Positions 24,675-33,572 of a stretch of DNA of 64,000 bases are shown piece by piece; positions within the stretch are counted from its first letter, which is position 1; each line of letters starts with the position of its first letter. The notes under the pieces were generated by a model that saw only the letters and a list, made by a program, of their open reading frames with translations, had not been told where the DNA came from and did not search any database. The position numbers were made by a program, and so were the translations under genes. Origin of the DNA: Deltaproteobacteria bacterium (lineage in GTDB: Bacteria; Myxococcota_A; UBA9160; JAJDAL01). The DNA lies in contig JAJDAL010000005.1 in assembly GCA_029261875.1 (NCBI GenBank), positions 94,882 to 158,881 on the forward strand. Reading direction: 5' to 3'.

Positions 24675-24727
24675 GCCTCACGAAATGGGGCTTCAGCTGC
24701 GACGAACGCTGGGCGTCGCGGCGGGCC
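24675..24727 (-). repeat. attC-like site B (short)
   Basis: About 53 bases. The minus strand reads GCCCGCCGCGACGCCCAGCG, then TTCGTCGCAGCTGAAGCCCC, then GTGAGGCGGGC. The outer arms GCCCGCC/GGCGGGC and inner GCGACG/CGTCGC pair. The R' core GTGAGGC has one mismatch to GTTRRRY. It shares CAGCTGCGACGAACGCTG-type sequence with site C. It starts seven bases after the stop of the hypothetical gene at 24734-25162. Confidence 0.5.
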
Positions 24728-24733
24728 AGGAAT

Positions 24734-25162
24734 TTACCTCCGGCCCGGAACGTCGTAGTTCAAACCGATCGAACTGAACCCCGTTTTTCGGTCGAATTCG
24801 GAATGCAGGTCGCCCCAAGGGTATGGCCCAATCGGTAGTTGCCACACGCTGTTGATGAGGTCGTCGTGCGCTTGCTTCCGAAGCATTTCCTTCGCTTCGC
24901 ACCACGATCCGAATTCGGGCAGGTCGTTCGTGATGGATACCGCCGACAAAATCTCACCATTGAACGTGAGGACGATGCTGTACGGAGCGCCTTGGAACAG
25001 CTTTGGGCCAATTGAATAGGAACACCACGGATCGTTCCGGATTGTAAGCTTCGCTCCTTTCGCCATCGAGCTCGCCAGGAACGCCGCCTTCTCCAGGTCC
25101 GGTCCGATCTCGAAATCTGGTTCGTTGAATCGGATTGCGCCTGAATCCTTGGATAGTCGCAT
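24734..25162 (-). CDS. Hypothetical cassette protein
   Basis: A 142-residue soluble protein with no family I recognise. It has IRFNEPDFEIGPDLEKAAFL at the start, GAPYSIVLTFNGEILSAVSI in the middle and LPIGPYPWGDLHSEFDRKTG near the end. It looks like a compact alpha/beta protein, a type common in integron cassettes. Its ATG is 12 bases after a perfect GTTAGGC core at the end of the SDR gene, and attC-like site B follows its stop, so it fits a single-gene cassette. Confidence 0.7.
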   Translation of the reverse strand: MRLSKDSGAIRFNEPDFEIGPDLEKAAFLASSMAKGAKLTIRNDPWCSYSIGPKLFQGAPYSIVLTFNGEILSAVSITNDLPEFGSWCEAKEMLRKQAHDDLINSVWQLPIGPYPWGDLHSEFDRKTGFSSIGLNYDVPGRR

Positions 25163-25173
25163 TGGCCCGTGCC

Positions 25174-25180
25174 GCCTAAC
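25174..25180 (-). repeat. Integron-type core GTTAGGC at the SDR stop codon
   Basis: The last codons of the SDR gene read CGT TAG followed by GCGGC, so a perfect GTTAGGC core spans the stop. The plus-strand sequence GCCTAACGGACCGGGTGG aligns with the R' ends of sites C and D (GCCTAACGGAATGGG and GCTTAACGGATCGG). It is either an R' end whose arm became coding or an insertion point. Confidence 0.45.
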
Positions 25181-26174
25181 GGACCGGGTGGATGAGCGGA
25201 GATTCGTCGGCGGTGAGTTCTGTCAGCCGAACGCTTTCGTCCCACAGCTCGGCGGCGCGTGCTTCGTCGTAGGAGAGTTTCGATGAGCGTCCTTCCCGGA
25301 ACTTTGTGTGCGAAGGGAAGTACTTGCCCGACGTGTTCTCGAGTGCAGGGTCGCGCGCCACGCGTGCGAGCGCGGCGCCGGAGTGTTGGGCCGTGTTGAT
25401 CCCCGCTACCAACCGGCTCGCGATGCGCCCGATCGGCGGCCCGAGTCGGTCCCAGATCCAGCGCGCCACGGGCGGGTAGTCGCGCGCGAGGCCGGAGCCG
25501 GGTACCAGGCCGGGCTCGAAGGCGTTCACCGAGAGCGGTGCTTGAGGGGCCTGACCCAGGCCGTGGGCCCTCAGCCGTCGGATCAGCTCGTAGGTAAACC
25601 ACACGTTGCAGAGCTTGCTGTTCACGTAGGCGACGCGACCATTGAACTTTTCGGGGCCGGAGCCACCGGTCGCGGCCAGCGCCTCGACGCTCTTGACGTC
25701 GGGCTTCGGCATCCCGGTAAAGAGTTCCGGATCGTGCACCCCCGAAGCCACCACAACGACCCGCGACGGCGCGTTGGCGATCAACCGACGCATCAGCAGG
25801 TTGACGAGGAGGAAGTGTCCGAGGTGATTCACCGCGAAGGTCGTCTCGAAACCGTCGGGTGTCATGCGCAGCCCGTTCATCTGGAGGCCGGCATTGCAGA
25901 TCAGGGTCTGGATCGGGAGATCGCGGGCTTCGATCTCCTTCGCGAACTGGCGCACCGAGGCGAGCGAGCCCAGGTCGAGCGCCAGCGCCTCGATCGGCTC
26001 GCAGCCGGATTCCTCGCTGATCCGATCCGCCGCTTCCTCGGACGCCTCGCGGTCGCGGCTGGCCACGAGGATGCGGGCCCCGTCCATGGCCAGCGCCCGA
26101 ACGCACTCGTACCCGATCCCGGAATTTCCCCCGGTCACCAGGGTGACGCCTCGAACCGCTGATTCTTCCACCAT
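25176..26174 (-). CDS. Short-chain dehydrogenase/reductase (retinol-dehydrogenase-like)
   Basis: A 332-residue SDR. The nucleotide-binding motif is TLVTGGNSGIGYECVRALA, with ICNAGL in the core, VVVASGVHDPELF at the catalytic serine and AYVNSKLCNVW with the YxxxK equivalent. The long form with an extended C-terminus recalls WWOX/retinol-dehydrogenase and protochlorophyllide-reductase-like SDRs acting on lipophilic alcohols or ketones. The last residues (SPLIHPVR) are encoded by a sequence resembling an attC end. It is larger than most cassette genes, so it may be a resident gene next to or captured by the array. Confidence 0.88.
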   Translation of the reverse strand: MVEESAVRGVTLVTGGNSGIGYECVRALAMDGARILVASRDREASEEAADRISEESGCEPIEALALDLGSLASVRQFAKEIEARDLPIQTLICNAGLQMNGLRMTPDGFETTFAVNHLGHFLLVNLLMRRLIANAPSRVVVVASGVHDPELFTGMPKPDVKSVEALAATGGSGPEKFNGRVAYVNSKLCNVWFTYELIRRLRAHGLGQAPQAPLSVNAFEPGLVPGSGLARDYPPVARWIWDRLGPPIGRIASRLVAGINTAQHSGAALARVARDPALENTSGKYFPSHTKFREGRSSKLSYDEARAAELWDESVRLTELTADESPLIHPVR

Positions 26175-26233
26175 GATTGCCCTCTGGCGCGCTGGGTAGT
26201 TCTAGCTCGAATCCGTCGACGACGCTCGGTCGA

Positions 26234-26527
26234 TCAGTCACACCAATCGAGCGTCGCCTCGTACTCGGAGATATAGAACTCGATGGGCTTCGCCGTGCCG
26301 GTTCCGCGGATTTCCCCGGTCAGCTTGTTGACGATGAAGGGTGCATTTCCGAAAAGTTGATACTGGTCGTCGCGCGTTTCGAGATAGCGTTGGGAGTTGT
26401 AGAAGAACACCCAGCCCCACGGTTTCTCGATCGTCAAGCCGTCGTCGAGGCCGAACGGGTTATCGGGGCGAGCGGGCTGAGAGATGGCATCGACGACAAG
26501 GGCCCGCGCTTCTTCGAGAGTGAGCAA
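26234..26527 (-). CDS. YrhB/Imm35-like protein
   Basis: A 97-residue protein of the YrhB/immunity protein 35 type. LTLEEARALVVDAI is followed by IEKPWGWVFFYNSQRYLETR, then GNAPFIVNKLTGEIRGTGTA and IEFYISEYEA, matching the family order. Members act as immunity proteins for polymorphic toxins or as small chaperones. I set the start at TTG 26527 because GGGGGA lies six bases upstream and the family N-terminus begins there; the longer frame is unrelated sequence. No toxin is adjacent. Confidence 0.8.
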   Translation of the reverse strand: MLTLEEARALVVDAISQPARPDNPFGLDDGLTIEKPWGWVFFYNSQRYLETRDDQYQLFGNAPFIVNKLTGEIRGTGTAKPIEFYISEYEATLDWCD

Positions 26528-26649
26528 TTGATTTCCCCCAATAGAATGGGCGCTCCGTTGCGTAGCGGAGGCGAATGGATCGGGTGCGTTTCGGGCCACC
26601 CGCACATCTTCGATTGAAGCGTCTCGTTTTCGGTGCCGAACGGCAAGAC

Positions 26650-27396
26650 CTATCGATTTCGCCGGCCGCCGGCCCACCCATCGCAGTCGAAGGATGGAAG
26701 CTTCCCGAGCGCGCGTTGACAGAAAACGCGAGGGCTGTCTGTCAAGTACTCCCGAACGTCGTTGAACGCCACACGATTCACGTGGCAGAAAAGGGCGAAT
26801 GCCTCAGCGAGTTCGGCTTGGGAGAGCCAACCCTGGCACCGTACGGCAGGTCCCTCCCACCAGATGCCTTCCTCCCATGCAACGACATGGGCGGAATTGG
26901 CAAGGAAAACGCCCAGACCCAATGCAACGGCGACCAAATCCGTGGCGTAGTCCCACCGTTCGTAGCCTCCCGGTGGTTTGGACGAAGCTTTGTTCATCAG
27001 GTGATGGCTCAATCCGTGGCCCAGAATGGCCACAAGCGCGGTTGGGCGATTCAATAGTTCAGGGTGGTAGTAGATGACATCCTGGCCCGTGCCCGTTGGG
27101 TCCCGACGGAATGTGGCCGCCGGTTCAGGATCGTCGAGCACGACACCGGTCGGCAATTCGAGCAGTGGCCCTTCGCACGACTCCTGTGGTTCGATCCGAA
27201 TCGGCCATTCCATCGTTCCCGTGTGCTGACGAACACACCGAAACAAATCCTCGGCCAACGCAGGATTCGATCTGGCTTGAACCGGAAAGAACTCGTCCGT
27301 TGGCAGAAGAACCGGACACGGAGGTCGGAGGTAAGAATCGAATTCCGAGAGGGCCCAACGGTACGTGTTGACGATCCAAGGGGCGCTTTTGGACAT
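26650..27396 (-). CDS. Hypothetical protein with HGLSHH motif
   Basis: About 248 residues with the start placed at ATG 27396 (MSKSAPWIVNTYRW); another ATG lies at 27432 and neither has a good ribosome site. The region ALVAILGHGLSHHLMNK resembles a zinc metallopeptidase HExxH helix but lacks the glutamate in the usual place. LVAVALGLGVFLANSAHVV and a second half with FALFCHVNRVAFNDVREYL follow. I do not recognise the family; a degenerate peptidase-like fold is a guess. Confidence 0.6.
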   Translation of the reverse strand: MSKSAPWIVNTYRWALSEFDSYLRPPCPVLLPTDEFFPVQARSNPALAEDLFRCVRQHTGTMEWPIRIEPQESCEGPLLELPTGVVLDDPEPAATFRRDPTGTGQDVIYYHPELLNRPTALVAILGHGLSHHLMNKASSKPPGGYERWDYATDLVAVALGLGVFLANSAHVVAWEEGIWWEGPAVRCQGWLSQAELAEAFALFCHVNRVAFNDVREYLTDSPRVFCQRALGKLPSFDCDGWAGGRRNR

Positions 27397-27616
27397 GCGA
27401 GAGAGACGCTTTGGATTTCCTTCCCGATTCATTCTCCCGATTCGTACGGCTCCGTTCGAACTATCCTTGTCCCATTGCCGAGAGTTTCGCGAGGCCGGCA
27501 GTACGAGAGTGTCGGGAAGCGCTTCTGGGCCGATCGGTGGCGAATCTCCCGAAGACGGCGCGTTTCTGCACTCCAGGTTGTGCCTTGATGACTCGCTCTC
27601 CGCGTGAAGGCCTGGC

Positions 27617-28351
27617 TTAGGGCATCTGCGCCGCCGGTTGTGCACCGAGGTCCTGGAGTAGACGTTCCCGGACTGGGGGTGCCCATAGGGCGTACCCGGC
27701 GCGGTTCAGGTGGATGCGATCCCATCGGATCAGCTTTGGGTCGGGCGATCCGTCCGGTAGGGCGAGTTTTGCTCCGGCGTCGAGATAGTGGAGGTCGGGC
27801 TGCGCATCGCAATCGGCCCGGATGAGTTCGAGAAGCCGGTCCCGCGCACCCGGAAGGCTCGAGGGTCGGAGCGCGAGGTAATAGACGGGCACTCCGGGAA
27901 GGCCCGCGCGAATGCGCGCGATGAGCGCCTGAAAGTCTGAATGCGCCTCCTCGGGCGTCCGCTTCCGGTTGCCCGGCACATCGGTCAGCTCGTTGCCGCC
28001 GGCGTGGATCACGATCGCGCGAGGCGAATAAGCAAAGATGATACGGTCGGCGAAATGCAGCAGGTCCGATAGTTTCGCGCCCCCGAAGCCACGGCGGATC
28101 ACACGTAAGGGCGCCATGTCCTCGGCGAGCCCATCCCAGAAGCGAATACTCGAGCTGCCGACGAACAGAATCTCGCCGCCCGACGGGGGCGATGCTCGGT
28201 CCGCCTGCTCGAAGGCGGCGATCTCAGGCTCCCATACGGTGGGGTCATCCGAAAACGTGCGACCGATCTCGCGTTGGAAAACCCAGCCACCGGCGGCCAG
28301 GATCAGAACGAACACCCCAAGAAATCCACGAACGAGAGAACGTCGGGTCAT
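27617..28351 (-). CDS. SGNH/GDSL-type hydrolase, membrane-anchored
   Basis: A 244-residue esterase/lipase-like protein. An N-terminal hydrophobic segment (GFLGVFVLILAAGGWVFQ) likely anchors it or acts as a signal. The catalytic blocks are ILFVGSSSIRFW (nucleophile serine), RRGFGGAKL, VIHAGGNELTD and WDRIHLNRAGYALW (Asp-His). Such enzymes deacylate lipids, peptidoglycan or glycans outside the cytoplasm. Its start overlaps the stop of a 24-codon leader frame (ATGA), so translation is probably coupled. Confidence 0.88.
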   Translation of the reverse strand: MTRRSLVRGFLGVFVLILAAGGWVFQREIGRTFSDDPTVWEPEIAAFEQADRASPPSGGEILFVGSSSIRFWDGLAEDMAPLRVIRRGFGGAKLSDLLHFADRIIFAYSPRAIVIHAGGNELTDVPGNRKRTPEEAHSDFQALIARIRAGLPGVPVYYLALRPSSLPGARDRLLELIRADCDAQPDLHYLDAGAKLALPDGSPDPKLIRWDRIHLNRAGYALWAPPVRERLLQDLGAQPAAQMP

Positions 28352-28422
28352 CGCCTAGGCGGGAGATCCACCCGCTTCTTTTCGATCGTCGGTCGCGCGC
28401 CGGTTTCTGCTTGCGATTCCAT
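28348..28422 (-). CDS. 24-residue leader ORF coupled to the SGNH hydrolase gene
   Basis: Begins MESQAETG and ends DLPPRR. AGGAGG is placed five bases upstream of its ATG and its TGA overlaps the hydrolase ATG by four bases, a strong coupling arrangement. The hydrolase itself lacks a separate ribosome site. Whether the peptide has a function beyond feeding ribosomes to the next gene is unknown. Confidence 0.55.
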   Translation of the reverse strand: MESQAETGARPTIEKKRVDLPPRR

Positions 28423-28469
28423 GCTGGCCTCCTGGCTACGATAGAACAGTCCGCGCGGCGGCGGAGACT

Positions 28470-29030
28470 CTACTCGATTGGGAGCCCGGGCCGAGATGCG
28501 ACGGCGGTCATCAGGAACGTGAGGAGCGCGAGGTAGAAGACCGCGATAGCCCCATGGACGCGAGGGTTTTCGGAGAGCAGACCGGACAGCGCTGCAAGGA
28601 TCATCAAAACGTTGAAGATACGCATTGGATGAAGGAGCGGTATAAAGAGGACAACCAGTGACACGGCCACGATGATCACAAACCAGCACAGCACGCCGAC
28701 GAAATACCTTTGTCGCACCGAGTAGTAGTAATCGCGCCAGGATTGCACTTCCGAAGCATTCTCGGGCACAAGAACGCAAGCATTGTAGTAGATGGCGGCC
28801 GGGCTCATGAGAGCGACTACGAACGAGGGGAATGTCCACTCCACCTCACGGAGCCCCCAGAAGTTCCAGAAGGCCGCCACCGTAGCCGCGAGCTGAAAGA
28901 CGACGAAGGCGCAATGGACCCAGTAGCGGTTGTGCTTCTGGACCACGAATGGCAGCCCAGTGATCATGCGCATTCCAGCGAATGAAAAAACGAGTGAAAA
29001 TGCGATCGCGAGATACTCGAAAAGTGTCAT
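28470..29030 (-). CDS. Multi-pass membrane protein, unknown
   Basis: A 186-residue protein with about five or six predicted helices (YLAIAFSLVFSFAGMRMITG, CAFVVFQLAATVAAFWNF, FVGVLCWFVIIVAVSLVVLF, and two near the C-terminus). No family recognised. Its start codon overlaps the R' end of attC-like site A, exactly as in a cassette gene. Confidence 0.75.
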   Translation of the reverse strand: MTLFEYLAIAFSLVFSFAGMRMITGLPFVVQKHNRYWVHCAFVVFQLAATVAAFWNFWGLREVEWTFPSFVVALMSPAAIYYNACVLVPENASEVQSWRDYYYSVRQRYFVGVLCWFVIIVAVSLVVLFIPLLHPMRIFNVLMILAALSGLLSENPRVHGAIAVFYLALLTFLMTAVASRPGLPIE

Positions 29031-29160
29031 TTGACCGGTCGCTCAGCTGCCGTCCGGTCCGGTGTCGTTGAACGCTGGTTCACAACCCGAGAGCGTAAGG
29101 TGAAGACCGTCGCATTGGCAAGCCTGAAACCTTGACTCGAAACACAATCGCTTGTTAGTC
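29029..29160 (-). repeat. attC-like cassette recombination site A
   Basis: 132 bases between the PIN-domain gene stop (six bases away) and the next gene start. The minus strand begins GACTAACAAGCG and ends GGCAGCTGAGCGACCG then GTCAAAT. The far arm matches site D (CAGCTGAGCGGCC). Both cores carry one mismatch. It is the outermost recognised site of the array on this side. Confidence 0.55.
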
Positions 29161-29166
29161 AGCCGG

Positions 29167-29937
29167 CTACTCGAGGTAGCGATAGACACCGGGGACCTTT
29201 GAGGTCGGAAGAGGCCACGCTCCAAAGAGTTCCGAGAGCTCTGAGTTCTTACAGCGGAGGAGGTCAGCATAGGACGGGAAGGCAGACGAATTGAACTCAA
29301 TTCCAGTTACTGCCTCCGCTCGATCTAACTTCAAGCGTCTCTTCGTCTCGAAGGGTATATCGCTTCGGCACTTCGCCATGATGTCGATCAGTCTCTTGTC
29401 AGCGGATACGATGGACACCCGGTCCGGTCCGTGAATACGAGCCAGGTGTATGCCCATGGCGATTATCAAGTGGTCGAACGTACTCATCGGGTTGACATCT
29501 GGCTTCGCCGTTCGTCTTCCTTTGGGGTCGTTCTTCTTCTTCTTCGAGCGGGAAACCTGAAAGTAGTGGTCGATTGGAGCAACCAAGTTTATGGCCAGCA
29601 CATGATAACGAGCGAGTTCATAGTGGTAGATGAACTTTCCGTTGTGGATGTCTGACTCGAACTGCTTGACCAGCTTGCTGTAGTGGCGAGTGTCTATCGT
29701 TCCTTGGTTCTGAATATGCCGGTTCCACGAACCAAAAGAGTGTTTCATGAAAACACTAAACACTTCGGCCACGCAGAAGTTGGGTAGATAGAAGAAGAAG
29801 CGAGAGTGACCGGAGCGGACGGAGTCGAAAATATTCTGGATGCGTGCGCAAACTCGCTTTGATCGGCAACTACGTGGTAGGTAGTAAGCTGCCGTTACGT
29901 TGGAATCAAGAAGAAGGTATTTCTCCGGCTCCACCAC
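29167..29937 (-). CDS. PIN-domain protein
   Basis: A 256-residue protein with a PIN nuclease fold: the first acidic residue in YLLLDSNVTAAYYL, the central one in STFDHLIIAMGIHLA and the last in VSIVSADKRLIDI. It is longer than VapC toxins (about 130 residues); a middle insert holds a lysine run (SRSKKKKNDPKG). No antitoxin gene is adjacent, so it may be a solitary nuclease. GTG 29937 is chosen because GAGG lies five bases upstream; the frame above it continues through an unrelated arginine/histidine-rich stretch antisense to the acyl-CoA dehydrogenase. Confidence 0.75.
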   Translation of the reverse strand: MVEPEKYLLLDSNVTAAYYLPRSCRSKRVCARIQNIFDSVRSGHSRFFFYLPNFCVAEVFSVFMKHSFGSWNRHIQNQGTIDTRHYSKLVKQFESDIHNGKFIYHYELARYHVLAINLVAPIDHYFQVSRSKKKKNDPKGRRTAKPDVNPMSTFDHLIIAMGIHLARIHGPDRVSIVSADKRLIDIMAKCRSDIPFETKRRLKLDRAEAVTGIEFNSSAFPSYADLLRCKNSELSELFGAWPLPTSKVPGVYRYLE

Positions 29938-30083
29938 GCCGCCTCGCAGTCCAGTTTCTGGAGTCAGGATATCCGATTGGCGGGCGGTGCGGTTGGGGTA
30001 GAAAAATTGATTGTGGGGCGCGAGATGGGAGTTGTTGATGTGTGACCGGAGTTTGAACGGATGTTGGGTGGGCGTTTTTTGAC

Positions 30084-31289
30084 TCAACGGCGAGGTAGCC
30101 CGAGAACGCGTTGGGCGATGATGTTGCGTTGGATTTCCGAGGTGCCGCCCGCGATCGTGTTGCTGAAGGAGTGCAGGTACTGGAACGCCCAGGGTTGTTC
30201 GTAGTCGATGCCGGCGACCATGCGGTGTTCGCCGGTGACTTCCAGGGCTTCGGCGCCCAGGTATTCCATGGCGGTTTGGGTGAGGCGTTGTTCGACTTCG
30301 CTGGCCATGAGTTTGAAGACGGAGTGTTCTGGGCTGGCTTCGCCGCGGGCGACTTTGGTGAAGCCGCGGTAGCCCATGTATTTGAGGGCTTGGCTGTCGA
30401 TGTAGAGGGCCGCGTAGTCGTCGCGGAAGCGGGCGTTGTTGCGCAGCGGTTCGCCGCCGGGGCCCGGGCGGTCGGCCATTTCGCGCAGGTCGTTGAGTTT
30501 GTGTTCGATGCGGCTGGCTTGCACGGTCCAGAGCATGCCGCGTTCGTGGGCCAGGGAGCCCGCGGAAATGGCCCAGCCGCGGTTGAGTTCGCCGAGTAGG
30601 TTTTCTTTGGGGACTTTGACGTCGTTGAAGAAGACTTCGTTGAAGTCCGCGTAATCGCGGTTGGTGAGTTCCGGGAGTGGGCGCACGTCGATGCCCGGGG
30701 TCTTCATGTCGATGATGAGCACGCTGATGCCGCCGTGCTTGGGAACTTCCGGGTCCGTGCGCACGAAGCACAAGCACAGGTCCGCGTGTTGGGCGCCGGA
30801 GGTCCATACCTTTTGTCCGTTCACGATGAAGGCGTCGCCGTCTTGCACCGCGGAGGTGGTGAGGCTCGCCAGGTCGCTGCCGGCGCCGGGTTCGCTCATG
30901 CCCAGGCACCAGGTGAGTTCACCGCGCAGGGAGGGCAGGGCGTATTGGGCTTTCTGCGCCGGGGTCCCGTAGTCCACGATGGAGGGGACGATGATGGTCA
31001 GCCCCTGGACGTTGTAGGAGCGGGGCAGGGGCATCTTGGCGAATTCTTCGAAGTAGACGAGCTGCTGGATCGGGGTGGCGTTGCGGCCGCCCAGCTCCGG
31101 GGGCCAGCCGGGCACCAGCCAGCCGGCGTCGAATTGGCGCTTTTGCCAGGCCTGGGCCCAGTCGGGCAGGTGGCCCGTGGAGAGCACCGGGTCCCGCCGG
31201 GTCTCGTCCGCGTCCGGGAGGTTGGATTCGAGCCAACTCCGCAGTTCCGCGCGGAAATTCTTGGTCTCGCGGTCATATTCGAGGCGCAT
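30084..31289 (-). CDS. Acyl-CoA dehydrogenase
   Basis: A 401-residue flavoprotein of the acyl-CoA dehydrogenase family. LTWCLGMSEPGAGSDLASL is the FAD/substrate signature, then FIVNGQKVWTSGAQHADLC, and near the end SFSNTIAGGTSEIQRNIIAQ with the C-terminal FAD loop. It introduces a 2,3-double bond in an acyl- or steroid side-chain-CoA. The length and GERGMLW-like segment (AHERGMLW) resemble FadE-type enzymes for bulky substrates. It stands alone, with the cassette array downstream. Confidence 0.95.
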   Translation of the reverse strand: MRLEYDRETKNFRAELRSWLESNLPDADETRRDPVLSTGHLPDWAQAWQKRQFDAGWLVPGWPPELGGRNATPIQQLVYFEEFAKMPLPRSYNVQGLTIIVPSIVDYGTPAQKAQYALPSLRGELTWCLGMSEPGAGSDLASLTTSAVQDGDAFIVNGQKVWTSGAQHADLCLCFVRTDPEVPKHGGISVLIIDMKTPGIDVRPLPELTNRDYADFNEVFFNDVKVPKENLLGELNRGWAISAGSLAHERGMLWTVQASRIEHKLNDLREMADRPGPGGEPLRNNARFRDDYAALYIDSQALKYMGYRGFTKVARGEASPEHSVFKLMASEVEQRLTQTAMEYLGAEALEVTGEHRMVAGIDYEQPWAFQYLHSFSNTIAGGTSEIQRNIIAQRVLGLPRR

Positions 31290-31371
31290 TCTCCCTACCC
31301 TATAAGGGCCTCAGGGCCCCGCCAACCCCCGGTTCCTGCGATTTTTCGCACGGGGCCAGAACCCCCGCCCC

Positions 31372-31400
31372 TTGACAGGGCGCGTCTGGTGCAGATCTTC
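31372..31400 (+). promoter_or_regulatory. Candidate groES promoter
   Basis: CCCTTGACA with TTGACA at 31372-31377 is followed after 17 bases by ATCTTC at 31395-31400. The -35 is good for the housekeeping or heat-shock sigma factor; the -10 is poor. No CIRCE inverted repeat was found upstream of groES, so HrcA control is not evident. Confidence 0.35.
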
Positions 31401-31489
31401 CCCTCTCCCCGGGCCTGCAGGAACCCCCTGCGCCCGGGTTTTCAAGACCCGCCGGCGCGCCCCGCGCGCCTCTGGAGGAATCAGAAGCG

Positions 31490-31777
31490 ATGAAGATCCG
31501 TCCGCTCCACGATCGCGTGATCGTCAAGCGAATCAGCGAAGAAGAGACAACCAAAGGTGGAATCATCATCCCCGACTCGGCCAAGGAGAAGCCCCAAGAG
31601 GGCAAAGTGATCGCCGTAGGTGAGGGACGCGTCAATGAGGATGGCAAAGTCACGCCCCTCGACGTGCAAAAGAGCGACCGCATTCTGTTCGGGAAATACT
31701 CGGGAACGGAGATCACCCTCGAAGGTGAGGAATATCTGATCATGCGTGAGGACGACATCCTCGCGGTGATGGAGTAG
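31490..31777 (+). CDS. groES: Co-chaperonin GroES
   Basis: A 95-residue Gro[22 protein letters not shown] at the N-terminus, the mobile-loop region [20 protein letters not shown] and [20 protein letters not shown] at the C-terminus are diagnostic. It caps the GroEL folding chamber in the cytoplasm. GGAGGA precedes the ATG. groEL follows seven bases later in one operon. Confidence 0.98.
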   Translation: MKIRPLHDRVIVKRISEEETTKGGIIIPDSAKEKPQEGKVIAVGEGRVNEDGKVTPLDVQKSDRILFGKYSGTEITLEGEEYLIMREDDILAVME

Positions 31778-31784
31778 CTGTTAA

Positions 31785-33461
<1,677 letters not shown>

Positions 33462-33486
33462 GTCCACCCCATTCACTGAGAACCCA

Positions 33487-33519
33487 GGCCCCGGAGCGCG
33501 TGTTGCTCCGGGGCCTTTT
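33487..33519 (+). terminator. Rho-independent terminator after groEL
   Basis: An 11-bp perfect stem GGCCCCGGAGC / GCTCCGGGGCC (33487-33497 and 33505-33515) with a seven-base loop is followed by TTTT CTTT. It lies 26 bases after the groEL stop. Confidence 0.92.
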
Positions 33520-33572
33520 CTTTGGGGTTCGGCGAATTGACACGTCGCACCCGGGCGTGCGAGGAATGGGCC

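Noticed and set aside
30055..30083. T-run after the acyl-CoA dehydrogenase as a terminator
   Set aside because: No stable hairpin precedes it in the direction of that gene.
31300..31489. CIRCE (HrcA) operator before groES
   Set aside because: The TTAGCACTC-N9-GAGTGCTAA pattern is absent.
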